Shown here in pieces: positions 11,089 to 20,891 of a stretch of DNA of 64,000 nucleotides. The translations under genes were made by a program, and so were the position numbers. The notes under the pieces are model-generated. The model did no database searches, was not told the DNA's origin, and saw only the letters and a list, made by a program, of their open reading frames with translations. Positions within the stretch are counted from its first letter, which is position 1, and each line of letters begins with the position of its first letter. Source of the stretch: Argyresthia goedartella (lineage: Eukaryota; Arthropoda; Insecta; Lepidoptera; Argyresthiidae); the NCBI GenBank assembly GCA_949825045.1, contig OX463812.1:3580661-3644660 (forward strand). Direction: 5' to 3'.

Positions 11089-12679
11089 TTAATTTAAAGA
11101 GCTTGGAACAGATTCCAAGGAGTACATGTCATTATTATTACACTGCTCAATAGAAGCAGGCGTTTCATTAGTCAAAAACTTGACTGAGTTCAAAATAAAA
11201 TAAGATAGTGACTGTGCTATCTGTTTTGTATAAAACCTAGATAGGTAATACCTATCCTTAGTCAAATAAAAATATTTTCCAATACAAATATTGGTGTCTA
11301 TGAAATGAAATTTTTCAGTATGACGACATGTCAATGTGTGTATAAATGTATTATAATCATGTCTTATATGATTTTCATGTTGTGACAAAGATTGGCTGAA
11401 GGGAAACGCAAACAAGATTATTCTATCTACATTTTGTAAAGAATTTAATTTGGAAAAGTATTTAGTAATTAGTTTTTTAGATACATTTTCCCTTCTACCA
11501 ATTAAAATAATTAGGGTGGTTGGTTTTAAAAACTGCGATGACAACACTTTGTTTAATATTTGTGAATATGTGGCGCCAGGCATACAGTTATTTAATATTG
11601 CCTGGCCCACGCGCTGACTAAGTTGTAAACCCATATTTTTTCCAAGTTCATCGCTGTACATTATATACCTATCCTTTGTCCGAGAGAAGGAGGCGTTATT
11701 GATAACACTATTAGTACTCAAGTCGACTGACGGCGGCGCCTGGGTCAGTATCAGCTGTTCGGCCGGCTGCTCGGCGGGACACACGGTCGGCACGGAACAG
11801 TCCGCTGGAGCTTGTTTACAATCACAGATGTGATTGTCGGTCAAAGATATGAAAGTGTCATAATTATACTTACACGTCTCCAACAAACTATTCATAGCCG
11901 ACACATGTTCCTTAATTTCGTATTGTGCTGACTCATATTTACGTGTAATACTTTGTAATGATGAGTTTAAAATATCCATATCTGACTGGAGTCGCCGTGT
12001 GTCACATTCATACTTTTCAGTAGTTTTTTCCAAACATAATCTACAATCATCGATTTCGTTAATTAATTCGACACGTTCCTTGCTACAATTTACATTTTTA
12101 CAAAATATTTTATTTCTATTAGAAAGTTTTTGTGTTTTTTTTTATATAATTATTCAATTTAACATATTTCTTTAATCTATTTTTACTACAGCTCATAGTG
12201 GTTACTGATTGCGATCTATTAGGACTATCACACGTGAGATCACAAGCTGTTAGATCAATAGTTGGTATGCCAGTTTGGCTCATGACCTCATTATATAAGG
12301 CCCTGGTTGTAGCACTGTCTCGCTGTTCCTCCCGCTCGCTGAAAACTTGAAGCTCGTGGTGTGCGTCTGCAAGCTGTTGTTCAAGTGATTTTATTTGTTG
12401 CAATGCTACGTGGTGGACATCATGACACTTGTAAACTGAGTCGACTTGGTGTTGTAGTTCATCTCTCTGGGCAATGAGATCCTGGCATTGGATGTCCAAC
12501 TCACTGAGCTCTTCTTTTAGAGCCGAATTTTTCTTAATTTGCTTTTCTATCTCCTCTTCACACTCATCTCGCTCTCGTAGAAGTATTTCACAAAGCTCTT
12601 GGCTCTTCTTGAGCTCCAGCAAGGTCGCTTTCAGCTTCAACTCCACATCGCGTGTGCTCATTTTGCTTCGTGTCAGCAT
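11089..12679 (-). pseudogene. Family-B LINE ORF1: coiled coil plus SGNH-like domain
   Basis: The first frame (12679-12119, a true ATG) is almost wholly coiled coil, with heptads of Leu and charged residues, then a basic KNRLKKYVKLNNYIKKN patch. A frameshift near 12060-12120 leads to the second frame (to 11089), with a short coil and then a domain shaped like an SGNH hydrolase: YSDELG, LIILIGRRENVS, KDRYYLS. It ends SLESVPSSLN, almost the same as the ORF1 end of the other family. ORF1 proteins of CR1-type LINEs bind RNA and self-associate; some carry esterase domains. Confidence 0.7.
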
Positions 12680-12718
12680 TGCACCCTTTTTCGCCTGAAA
12701 AAAAACCGCGAATAGGTG

Positions 12719-14821
12719 TCAGTGTATGACCGGTATGAACATGTACGAAACTGTTTGATAATCAACCAATGCATCTCTTTCTCGCGACAGTGGCAAGCGC
12801 GATAAACAGTCCGCGGGCGCGTTATTTGCCGAACTCACCCACTCCACCGTGAAGTCATACGCGGCTAGGCGCGCCGCGTAACGCTGTAGGCGACTGGCCG
12901 CTGTTTGTGGAATGCCTATTTTCGGCCCGAAGATGTATGCCAGTGGCTTGTGATCGGTACGAATCGCAAACCGCCTTCCATACAAGTATTGATGATTTTT
13001 AGTCACTCCAAAATATATCGCCAAAGCCTCCTTATCTAGTTGACTGTATGATTTCTCTGCGCTATTAAGAGTACGCGATGCATAGCAGATTGGTCTTTCA
13101 GAACAATCAGGATACCTATGTGCTAATACGCTTCCCACTCCGTACGAGCTACTGTCCGCGCTTAGGACCACCAGTAAGTTAGAATCGTAATGCGCTAACA
13201 GCCGATCACTACACAGTATGTTTTTTATATTTGTAAATGCCTCATCACACTTGGAATCCCAATTCCACTGACATCCTTTCTTAAGCAATTCATGCAATGG
13301 ATGTAATATGCTACTAAGATGTGGTACAAACCTACCATAATAATTTATTAGTCCCAGGAAAGCCTTCAGTTGACTGACATCTTTTGGTACAGGGGCTTTT
13401 ATTATTGCTTCAAGCTTCCTATCGTCTGGCCGAAGGCCGTTTTTATCAATTATGTGTCCGAGATAGCAAACCTTTGACTTGAAAAACTCACACTTGGATA
13501 ACTTAATTCTAAGTCCCATATTTTGCAAGCGGGCAAAGACTTCTCGTAAATTATCTGAATGATCCTTCATCGTCACCCCTGCTACCAGCACGTCATCAAG
13601 GAATACCACAGTTCTAGGGACCCCTCGAACGACCTCCTCCATTAGCTTTTGAAACTTCTCCGGAATACAGTTTAAACCATAGGGTGTGCGAAGGAATACA
13701 AATTTGCCTATGTGTGTACTTATAGCAGTACACGCCTGCGAATCCATATTTAATAGCACCTGCTCATAGGCATGTGCCAAATCTATTTTGGAATATATTT
13801 GACCCCCACTAAGTGCCGCATACAGCTCCTCAATACGAGGAAGTGGATATGGTTCTCTTTGCAACTTAGGGTTGACTGTAATTTTGTAATCGCCGCATAT
13901 TCGTATACCACCGCATTTTTTAATAATTGGCACTATCGGAGTTCCGTAATCGGATTGATCTACTCTCATAATAGTACCTTTAGTGTCGAAGCGCATAGGC
14001 TCTTTTTCTACTCGCTCACGTAAGGCTAACGGTAAATTACGCGCTTTGTAAAATATTGGTTCTTTATCTTTTTGTTTCAAAGTGAATTGTTTCGTACAAG
14101 TTCCTAAGCCAGAAGCAAAAACATCAGAGAATTCCTTGGCTAGATTCCTAACAATCCGCCTGGACTCATCATCTTGTTCAATGTGGTTGATCCTTATTGT
14201 TATGTTCTTAAGTTCCATTTCACGTAGCCATGTCCGGCCGAGCAGAGGCGGGCCACCGCCAGGTATTTTGAACAAAGGCAGCGTGCGAGATCCCGCTGCC
14301 CGCGCCCGCGCAGCCCCCGCACTCTCCTCGCCCGGCACACACACACCCACATTGATAAAACCCAGCGGAATTATCGAATTACCCGTGTATGACCGCAGTT
14401 TTAAATTATGTTTAATAATCTTATAACTACCGAAACATTCATTATACAACTGCTGATTTATTGCTGAAATTCTACTTCCGGTATCGACTTCGAATATCAA
14501 AGGAATATTTTCAACTAGCACTTTCACTTCATATGGCTTATCTTGCGACCCGTCTACAGATAAATGAAAAAAATCACTCCCTTCCGATTCCGAATCTTCG
14601 TCAATATAGTATTGATTGCGGTGTGTTACCTTGTACCTTCCGGCTTGCTGACTAGCACTTGTTTCGCACATGACTTTCAAATGCCCTTTTGAGCCGCACT
14701 TATCACAGTTATAGTTCTTGAACTTGCACTTGTCAGCCGAATGTTGCTGCTTGCCACACCTCCAGCATGGTTGGCGTGACGTGTTGACGCGCGGCCTGTC
14801 CCTAGCCGCCGCCGCGCCAAG
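12719..14821 (-). pseudogene. Gypsy zinc knuckles, protease, RT and RNase H
   Basis: In the same frame as gag, just past its stop, come two CCHC knuckles (CWRCGKQQHSADKC and CDKCGSKGHLKVMC, about 14680-14770). Protease follows (FEVDTGSRISA), then RT with VPIIKKCGGIRICGDYK, YPLPRIEELYAAL and the catalytic FLDDVLVAG, then RNase H (LSADSSSYGVGSVLAHR, LDKEALAIYFGVTKNHQYL, IRTDHKPLAYIFG). The frame stays open for about 650 residues and stops at 12719, where the LINE enters. It makes the reverse-transcription half of pol, here cut off from integrase. Confidence 0.85.
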
Positions 14822-15481
14822 TCAATGTAGGCCCGCGCCTCGGCCCTCAGCACCTAAAGCGCCCGAGAGACCAGCGCCTGCGCCTCCGCCCTCAGCGCCT
14901 GCCGCGCCCGAGGGACCAGCGCCCGTGCTGCCCGCGCCCGACGCCGCCCTTCCACCCGAGCCGCCCGCAGACTCCACCGCGTGACGTTCAGCAGCCTCCA
15001 GCGCCAGCGCCAGTTCAACAGCCCTCATATATGTGAATTCCGCCTCCGCAAAAAGACGACTGCGCATCAACTCGCTCGCAAGACCCGAAACAAATTGATC
15101 CCTTAAGTTGGTCTCAAGAGTCGCACCAAAATTGCATGTACTGGCGAGATGTTTTAAACATTGCAGGTAGATGCTCAAACTCTCGCCCGGCACCTGGCGC
15201 CGCTGCCTAAAGATGTGCCGCTCTGCGATCTCTGACCTCTTCGGCTCCAGATGGTCTTTAACAATGCGCACCAACTCATCATAGCTTTTTGTCTCTGGTG
15301 CATCCGGCGCACAAAGGTCAAACATAAGGTCGTAGGTCGCTTCACCTACCAAAGTTATCAACGTGGCCACTTGTTTAGCGGGCTCAATAGCATTGAGCGC
15401 CATGAATTTATTCATACGATTTACGTAATGCGTCCATTTTCGTGATGTCAAATCGAAATTATCAATTTTTCCAATAATCAT
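14822..15481 (-). CDS. Gypsy gag (capsid), ended by an in-frame TGA
   Basis: The ATG at 15481 follows the primer site by about 70 bp. Residues such as WTHYVNRMNKFMALNAIEP, LVGEATYDLMFDLCAPDAP and FRQRRQVPGESLSIYLQCLK are the capsid pattern of Mag-type gag. The carboxy end is a Gly/Ala-rich low-complexity run that differs sharply in base composition (very GC-rich) from the surrounding AT-rich DNA. The TGA at 14822-14824 lies in the same frame as the zinc knuckles and pol. It either separates gag from pol by readthrough or is a nonsense mutation in a single gag-pol frame; relatives argue for the second. Confidence 0.75.
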   Translation of the reverse strand: MIIGKIDNFDLTSRKWTHYVNRMNKFMALNAIEPAKQVATLITLVGEATYDLMFDLCAPDAPETKSYDELVRIVKDHLEPKRSEIAERHIFRQRRQVPGESLSIYLQCLKHLASTCNFGATLETNLRDQFVSGLASELMRSRLFAEAEFTYMRAVELALALEAAERHAVESAGGSGGRAASGAGSTGAGPSGAAGAEGGGAGAGLSGALGAEGRGAGLH

Positions 15482-15551
15482 GATGACCGTTAACACGCGC
15501 GTATCTCACAAATTACTATCACAACTGAATCGCCGCGCACAGTTAATTAAA

Positions 15552-15564
15552 TTCCTCGTCGCCA
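15552..15564 (-). other. Primer binding site, tRNA-Ser type
   Basis: On the minus strand TGGCGACGAGGA directly abuts the 5' LTR; its T may be shared with the LTR end. It is complementary to a tRNA ending TCCTCGTCGCCA, as insect tRNA-Ser does. Confidence 0.7.
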
Positions 15565-15671
15565 GTGCGATATGCGTAGGGAAACAACGGAGGCTGTTAT
15601 AGAACTGGTTTATTGGCGAACGCACAAGCGGCCGGATAGTGCTTAGAGCTATATTATATACATACCCAACA
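15564..15671 (-). repeat. 5' LTR of the gypsy element, 108 bp
   Basis: Same as the 3' LTR at 8037 apart from two substitutions. It is followed on the plus strand by the second copy of the ATATG target duplication. Confidence 0.9.
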
Positions 15672-15676
15672 ATATG

Positions 15677-16298
15677 GAGATGAATTAAGACGATCTGTTG
15701 TGAGTAAGGGTACATTTTTGAAGAATTTTTCGAAATGTCGAGCAACATCAGCTTTGGATTTAACAATATCATCACCTATCTTAAGGAAATAATTGTCCCT
15801 TGGTATAACTTTGCCTGTTTCACGGTTTATTATTTGCCAAACTGTTTTCATTCTATTATTAAAATTTTGTATTTTTATATTAATGTGTAAATTTTTTGTC
15901 GTTCTACAAACCAACTTGAAAGTTTAGGAATATTTTTTACATAGTCATGAAATTTTCGGTCAAAGTTATAGGTTTTTTGTTCATAAAATTCATACAAGAT
16001 AACTCTCCTTTTACGAATTCCAAACGTTGCCTAGTCATTAAATTTACATTTACCGTTGTAGGTCACTGACTTTCTTTAATTTAAAAACTTTATTGAATTC
16101 TTTTTGAATAATGTTGAAGAAGTCTGAGTATATTTTGTTTGGGTTCAGTTCATTAAAATCCGGTACTGGAAAAATTTTAACTAAGTTTTTTGTATATGTG
16201 TCTAGGCTTTGGGATGTAATAGGCCTATAAAATGATGGACCAGTCTTATCCTTACTCGCAATTGGGAATAAAACTGTTTGACTACTGTGATCGGAATT
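15677..16298 (-). pseudogene. Family-A LINE ORF2, linker between endonuclease and RT
   Basis: Minus-strand residues align with the middle of ORF2 of the open copy: SDHSSQTVLFPI, then KDKTGPSFYRPITSQ, YSDFFNIIQKEFNKVFKLK, and after frame changes NRMKTVWQIINRETGKVIP. SDHS is the last motif of the apurinic-type endonuclease; everything upstream is missing. Several frameshifts lie around 15900-16060. Confidence 0.75.
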
Positions 16299-16314
16299 TT
16301 TAAACCAAAGGCTA

Positions 16315-17979
16315 TTGGAAGAGCGCAATGAAAATGACTTTGAGATAAAAAGCTTGAGAGCCAAGAACTCACAGCTTAGAGATAGTGTGTCTACTTTGCG
16401 AGAAACACACGAGGAGTCGCAAAATGAGATTCAAAGATTGGAAAAACTTGTGGAATCTTTTGACACCCTGCGCACTGACCTTGCTTCTGCTTGTGATCGC
16501 AGTAAATTCCTCCAATACCAACTCAATGAGGCAAACTTGAAGTTGACTGATATGTGCATAGAAAAAGACTACAATGAATCTCGCCACATTACCTCTATCC
16601 AACAAGAACTAGAAGTAGCCAACCTAAGCACTATTGTTCAAGCCATGCAGACAAGCAGCAGAAAAATTAAAAAATATTTTAAATTAAATAAATTCATGAA
16701 GAAAACTAGAGGTAATATAAAAGTACTGAAATTAGCCTTGAAACGGCAATCAAACAGAATATTAAGAATCTCCTTAATGCAAGAGCTCCGGGGAAAAAAT
16801 GTAGGTTTACAGTCGGACCTTCAACATGCCCGAGTAGAAATCCAGCATCTACATGACCTGCTAGCAAATACATTACAATGTTATGCCAAAGAGCAAAGTG
16901 AATTAGCAGAACTCAGAGCCGCGACGTCTGAGTTAGTACAGCTACAACGCCAGAATGCGGAATTGGTGGGCGTTCTAATTGAGAATGAGGAGAATGAGAC
17001 CAGCAAGGAGGACGAGCCCACATCACTAACTTTGGTCTCGACCCCCCTCAACGAGAGTGTTGCAGCGTCCACCGCTGCCCGAACCAAAAAACAGCGTCGC
17101 TGTCGTCGACGAGGAGACACCACGCAGCTCAACAGCGCGAGCACCGCGCCGCTCGCTGTCCCTGCTGAGGCGTGTGTCATGCCGCAAGCTGCTCCGACGG
17201 CCGCGCCGTTCGCCGTTGCGCACGTTGCGACGCTCGCTGCCGCGAATGCCGCGCCAACCGCCGCCACGTGCATCAAACCGCACTCCAATACGTGTGTCCC
17301 GCCACTCACCTCCACTCGTGTACCGCCAGCTACCAAAATATGTGCTCAGAGAAAAACTCTGTTGTTCTCCGACAAAGTAGGTGCAGGATTTGGGACTCTA
17401 TTACATAACCGGCTTAACCAAAAAGTAACGAACATTTGCTGTCCAAATAGTTCATTTGTAGATCTAGTGAAGATGATTAGTCGCGGTATCTATGATGAGT
17501 ACAGCACAATTGTAATTATGGTAGGAAATCATTCAAACATTAGTCGGAATGATTTGAATAAAAGTGTTGAAACACTTCTAGACTTACATAGTAGGATGAA
17601 ATGCAAATTTATACTATGCAATTTTCCATATGCCTGTAATTTGACAGAACTACAGAACAAATCTGTGCATAGAATGAATATTCATTTATTTAATTTAACA
17701 TGTCATCACAGTGATGCTATTTTATATTTCGACATGAATAATTTTATTCATAACTTTACTCTGACACGGGATACATTGTACCTGTCTAATAAATATAGAA
17801 AATTAGTAGCTACATTGTTAGCTTATAATATATGCGACGCAGCTATAGTTGGTTTAACTAAGTTCAACTTGACATCAGCTTATTTTAAGAGTAATATAAC
17901 ATGCACCCCTATTGGGAATTCACCTGTTAATTATACTTTGCATGCAACATTGGAATCTGTTCCAAGTAATTTAAATTAG
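16315..17979 (+). CDS. LINE ORF1: coiled coil, linker, SGNH-like domain (5'-truncated)
   Basis: 554 open codons. Residues 1-240 are coiled coil (SLRAKNSQLRDSVSTLRETH; LQSDLQHARVEIQHLHDLLA) interrupted by a basic patch, SRKIKKYFKLNKFMKKTRG, that matches the patch in family B. Residues about 270-345 are an Ala/Thr/Pro-rich linker from strikingly GC-rich DNA. The last ~200 residues look like an SGNH hydrolase fold: LFSDKVGAGFG, IVIMVGNHSNIS, FTLTRDTLYLS. The usual Gly-Asp-Ser and Asp-x-x-His catalytic signatures are not present. The end ALESVPSNLN lies 47 bp before ORF2. No ATG begins the frame at the left edge. Confidence 0.75.
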   Translation: MEERNENDFEIKSLRAKNSQLRDSVSTLRETHEESQNEIQRLEKLVESFDTLRTDLASACDRSKFLQYQLNEANLKLTDMCIEKDYNESRHITSIQQELEVANLSTIVQAMQTSSRKIKKYFKLNKFMKKTRGNIKVLKLALKRQSNRILRISLMQELRGKNVGLQSDLQHARVEIQHLHDLLANTLQCYAKEQSELAELRAATSELVQLQRQNAELVGVLIENEENETSKEDEPTSLTLVSTPLNESVAASTAARTKKQRRCRRRGDTTQLNSASTAPLAVPAEACVMPQAAPTAAPFAVAHVATLAAANAAPTAATCIKPHSNTCVPPLTSTRVPPATKICAQRKTLLFSDKVGAGFGTLLHNRLNQKVTNICCPNSSFVDLVKMISRGIYDEYSTIVIMVGNHSNISRNDLNKSVETLLDLHSRMKCKFILCNFPYACNLTELQNKSVHRMNIHLFNLTCHHSDAILYFDMNNFIHNFTLTRDTLYLSNKYRKLVATLLAYNICDAAIVGLTKFNLTSAYFKSNITCTPIGNSPVNYTLHATLESVPSNLN

Positions 17980-18026
17980 TTCATAAGACAATAGAGGAAA
18001 TCTCTAGCATACAAGAGCCACTAAAT

Positions 18027-20891
18027 ATGTCAAAATGTAAGCCCCAGTTAAATATTGCCCATCAAAACATCCAGGGGCTACCTGGCAAAGAACTTGTATT
18101 AGAATTATTTCTAAAAAATTCTGACATTGATATTATATGTGTTACTGAACACTGGTTGAAGGAAAATATGATGTCTTTTAACATAAATAATTACAAAATT
18201 GTCAGTTGTTACAATAGAAAGACTGCTGATAGAGGTGGTTCTTTAATCTTAGTGAAAAATAATATTAAGGTGAAACAACGGAAAGATATTCTTGCACTTA
18301 CTGTTGAAAGACAAATAGAGGTATCCTGTGTTGAGTTAGATAGCCATATTATTGTTTGTGTCTACAGACCACCGAGGGATGAAAAAGGCCATGGCAATTT
18401 CGAAATATTTGAGAAAATTATGGAGGAAGCCCTCATTAAACTTTGTAATAACAGAAAAAAGTTAATTATTTGTGGCGATCTTAATGTAGATCTGCTTGTA
18501 GATACAACACTGAAGCGACGATTAATAACTATGTTCAAATCATTTAATTTATGTCATGTATTTCTAGAGCCGACTAGAATTACACTTACCAGCCAAACTT
18601 GCTTAGATAACGTTTTTTGTGACTGTGCATTCACAAGTAAAAGTGTAATTAACTGCTTACCCTCCGATCACAGTGGTCAAACAGTTTCATTCCCAATAAC
18701 TATTAAGGATAAGACTGGTCCATCATTTTATAGGCCTATTACATCCCATAGACTAGAGACATATACGAAAAACTTAGATATAAATTTGTCAGTACCGGAT
18801 TTTAATGAACAGAACCCAAACAAAATCTACTCAGACTTCTTCAACATTATTCAGACAGAATTCAATAAAGTTTTCAAATTAAAGAAAGTCAGTGACTACA
18901 ACGGTAAATCTAAATTTAATGACTGGGCAACGTTTGGAATTCGTAAAAGTAGAGTTATCTTGTATGACCTTTATGATCAAAAAACCTATAACTTTGATCG
19001 AAAATTTCATGACTATGTTAAAAAATATTCCAAAACTTTCAAGTTGGTTTGTAGAACTGCAAAAACTTTACACATTAATAGAAAAATTCAAAATTCAAAT
19101 AATAGAATGAAAACAGTTTGGCAAATAATAAACCGCGAAACTGGCAAAGTTATACCAAGGGACAGTGATTTCTGCCTAAAGATAGGTGATGATGTTGTTA
19201 AATCTAACGCTGATGTTGCTCGAGCTTTTGAAACATTCTTCACCAATGTACCCGTACTCACAACGGACCGTCTAAATTCATCTCCATTTGAAGCAGAGAC
19301 TTTATTAAAAAATAACACTAGCGTCAGTAATGTATATTTAAAATTTCATCATGTATATCCCCAGGACATTGTCAAAACGTTTAAATTACTTAACTTAAAA
19401 AATACGGAAGACTTGTGGGGTATATCAGTCAAAGTCATTGGTTCAGTAATTCTAGTTATAGCCCCACACTTAGCTTATATATTCAATAAATGTGTTGACG
19501 ATGGGGCTTTTCCAGACCTCATGAAATACAGTAAACTTATACCGCTGTTCAAATCGGGAGATAAGGGCGATCCTTCAAATTTCAGACCAATATCTGTTCT
19601 TCCAACACTAAGTAAAATATTTGAAAAGATTATACTCAATCAAATGCTCTCACACTTCAACCGTACAAAACAACTCCACGCTAAACAATATGGTTTCACT
19701 AGGGGTAAATCGACTACGGATGCAGGTATTACCCTTGTATCTCATATTTATTCTGCATGGGAGGCCGCACAGGATGCTATCGGAGTTTTTTGCGACCTGT
19801 CGAAGGCGTTTGATTGTGTTGATCATAATACGCTATTAATTAAATTAAATCATTACGGAGTTAGAAATAAAGCGTTGGATCTACTAAGATCATACCTAAG
19901 CAATAGAATTCAAAAGGCAGAAGTTAACGGCGTAAAATCTGATGGATCGAGTGTTAAAATTGGCGTTCCACAAGGTTCCATATTAGGCCCTTTCTTATTC
20001 CTGGTATATATTAATGATCTGCCTTTCATGGTGGAGAAATTAACTGACATAGTGTTGTTTGCTGATGATACTTCACTGGTCTTCAAAATTGAAAGACAAA
20101 AAGGAGAATTTGATGATGTTAATGGTGTATTGTCTTTAACCTTGAATTGGTTCACAGTTAATAATTTATTGTTAAACGCTGGTAAAACCAAGTGTATCAA
20201 ATTCTCACTTCCAAATGTCAGGCAAGTTGAGACCAGTTTAGTGCTAGACAACAACACGTTAGAATTAGTAAATGATACGAAGTTTCTTGGAATAACCATT
20301 GATAGCAAATTGCAGTGGGGACCCCACATAGATAAATTGGCTGGTAAATTAAGTTCTGCGGCTTACGCTGTTAGGAACATCAGACAAAGCACGGATGTGG
20401 CTACATCTAGGCTAGTATATTTTAGTTACTTTCATAGTGTGATGTCCTATGGTATCTTGTTGTGGGGGAAAGCAGCGGATATTCAAACTATTTTTATTTT
20501 ACAGAAAAGAGCTATTCGAGCAATTTATAATTTAAAACGAACAGACTCCTTAAGAGAGCTTTTTAAAGAAATTGACATACTAACAGTAGCTAGTCAATTT
20601 ATTTTCGAAAATATAATGTATGTACGCAAGAACCTTACAACATTTTCCAAACTTAGCGATAGCTGTAATGTTAACCTAAGAAATAATCACAGACTATGTG
20701 CGCCCCGTTTTAGACTCGCGAAGGTTAGCAATTCTTTCAAGGGTCAGTGCATTCTCTACTACAATAAGATACCTCTGGAGATTTTGAAATTGCCACTTGA
20801 GCAATTCAAAAAGCATGTTAAAGCGACTTTGTCGAAAAAGGGATATTACAATGTTCAAGATTACTTAAATGACAGGAATGTATGGGGTTAA
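18027..20891 (+). CDS. LINE ORF2: endonuclease and reverse transcriptase, 954 aa
   Basis: A true ATG opens a frame with no interruption. Residues 1-225 are an apurinic-type endonuclease: NIAHQNIQG, VTEHWL (Glu 41), CVYRPP, GDLNVD (Asp 151, Asn 153), QTCLDNVF and SDHS (213-216). RT follows: LIPLFKSGDKGDPSNFRPIS, QYGFTRGKSTTDA, FCDLSKAFDCVDHNTLL, GVPQGSILGPFLFLVYIND and FADDTSLVF (Asp pair at 680-681). The terminal domain has YGILLWGK and AIRAIYNLKR. There is no RNase H, as expected for CR1-like LINEs. It nicks the target and copies its own RNA there. All key residues are present, so the enzyme could be functional; the 5'-truncated ORF1 suggests this copy is not. Confidence 0.9.
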   Translation: MSKCKPQLNIAHQNIQGLPGKELVLELFLKNSDIDIICVTEHWLKENMMSFNINNYKIVSCYNRKTADRGGSLILVKNNIKVKQRKDILALTVERQIEVSCVELDSHIIVCVYRPPRDEKGHGNFEIFEKIMEEALIKLCNNRKKLIICGDLNVDLLVDTTLKRRLITMFKSFNLCHVFLEPTRITLTSQTCLDNVFCDCAFTSKSVINCLPSDHSGQTVSFPITIKDKTGPSFYRPITSHRLETYTKNLDINLSVPDFNEQNPNKIYSDFFNIIQTEFNKVFKLKKVSDYNGKSKFNDWATFGIRKSRVILYDLYDQKTYNFDRKFHDYVKKYSKTFKLVCRTAKTLHINRKIQNSNNRMKTVWQIINRETGKVIPRDSDFCLKIGDDVVKSNADVARAFETFFTNVPVLTTDRLNSSPFEAETLLKNNTSVSNVYLKFHHVYPQDIVKTFKLLNLKNTEDLWGISVKVIGSVILVIAPHLAYIFNKCVDDGAFPDLMKYSKLIPLFKSGDKGDPSNFRPISVLPTLSKIFEKIILNQMLSHFNRTKQLHAKQYGFTRGKSTTDAGITLVSHIYSAWEAAQDAIGVFCDLSKAFDCVDHNTLLIKLNHYGVRNKALDLLRSYLSNRIQKAEVNGVKSDGSSVKIGVPQGSILGPFLFLVYINDLPFMVEKLTDIVLFADDTSLVFKIERQKGEFDDVNGVLSLTLNWFTVNNLLLNAGKTKCIKFSLPNVRQVETSLVLDNNTLELVNDTKFLGITIDSKLQWGPHIDKLAGKLSSAAYAVRNIRQSTDVATSRLVYFSYFHSVMSYGILLWGKAADIQTIFILQKRAIRAIYNLKRTDSLRELFKEIDILTVASQFIFENIMYVRKNLTTFSKLSDSCNVNLRNNHRLCAPRFRLAKVSNSFKGQCILYYNKIPLEILKLPLEQFKKHVKATLSKKGYYNVQDYLNDRNVWG

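Larger units (their letters stand above)
9608..12715 (-). mobile_element. Family-B CR1-like LINE inside gypsy pol
   Basis: On the minus strand the element reads ORF1 (two pieces), ORF2 (only the RT end and the carboxy terminus), a 3' UTR with AGCTCTTCTCCACAG, and a tail of TTTGATTTGATTTGATTT near 9608. Most of ORF2 (endonuclease and the first RT motifs) is missing between about 10970 and 11080. It cuts the gypsy pol between RNase H and integrase, so it is younger than that element. The 5' edge near 12715 is approximate and I see no clear target duplication. Confidence 0.8.
8037..15671 (-). mobile_element. Mag-lineage Ty3/gypsy element with nested LINE
   Basis: Two 108-bp LTRs (8037-8144 and 15564-15671) differ at two positions. 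Both are flanked by ATATG (8032-8036 and 15672-15676), a 5-bp target duplication. The minus strand reads LTR, primer site, gag, zinc knuckles, protease, RT, RNase H, [LINE insertion 9608-12715], integrase, polypurine tract, LTR. There is no envelope gene. Very short LTRs and a tRNA-Ser primer are features of the silkworm mag lineage. The element is dead: the LINE splits pol and there are in-frame stops at 14822 and 9114. Confidence 0.9.
5806..16298 (-). mobile_element. Family-A CR1-like LINE, minus strand, split by a gypsy element
   Basis: Aligned with the plus-strand copy at 16.3-21.2 kb, this copy runs from its tail (TTTGACTTTGACATTGA on the minus strand, at about 5806) back through ORF2 to the end of the endonuclease domain (SDHS) near 16298. 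It is therefore 5'-truncated. It is interrupted twice: by about 400 bp of unrelated AT-rich sequence at 6488-6890, and by the gypsy element at 8037-15671. When the gypsy element and one copy of ATATG are removed, the two halves of the LINE join without loss. Confidence 0.85.

Noticed and set aside
16881..17408. Several overlapping frames opposite and beside ORF1
   Set aside because: They lie over the GC-rich linker of LINE ORF1, where stop codons are rare in all frames; ORF1 has the supported frame and neighbours.
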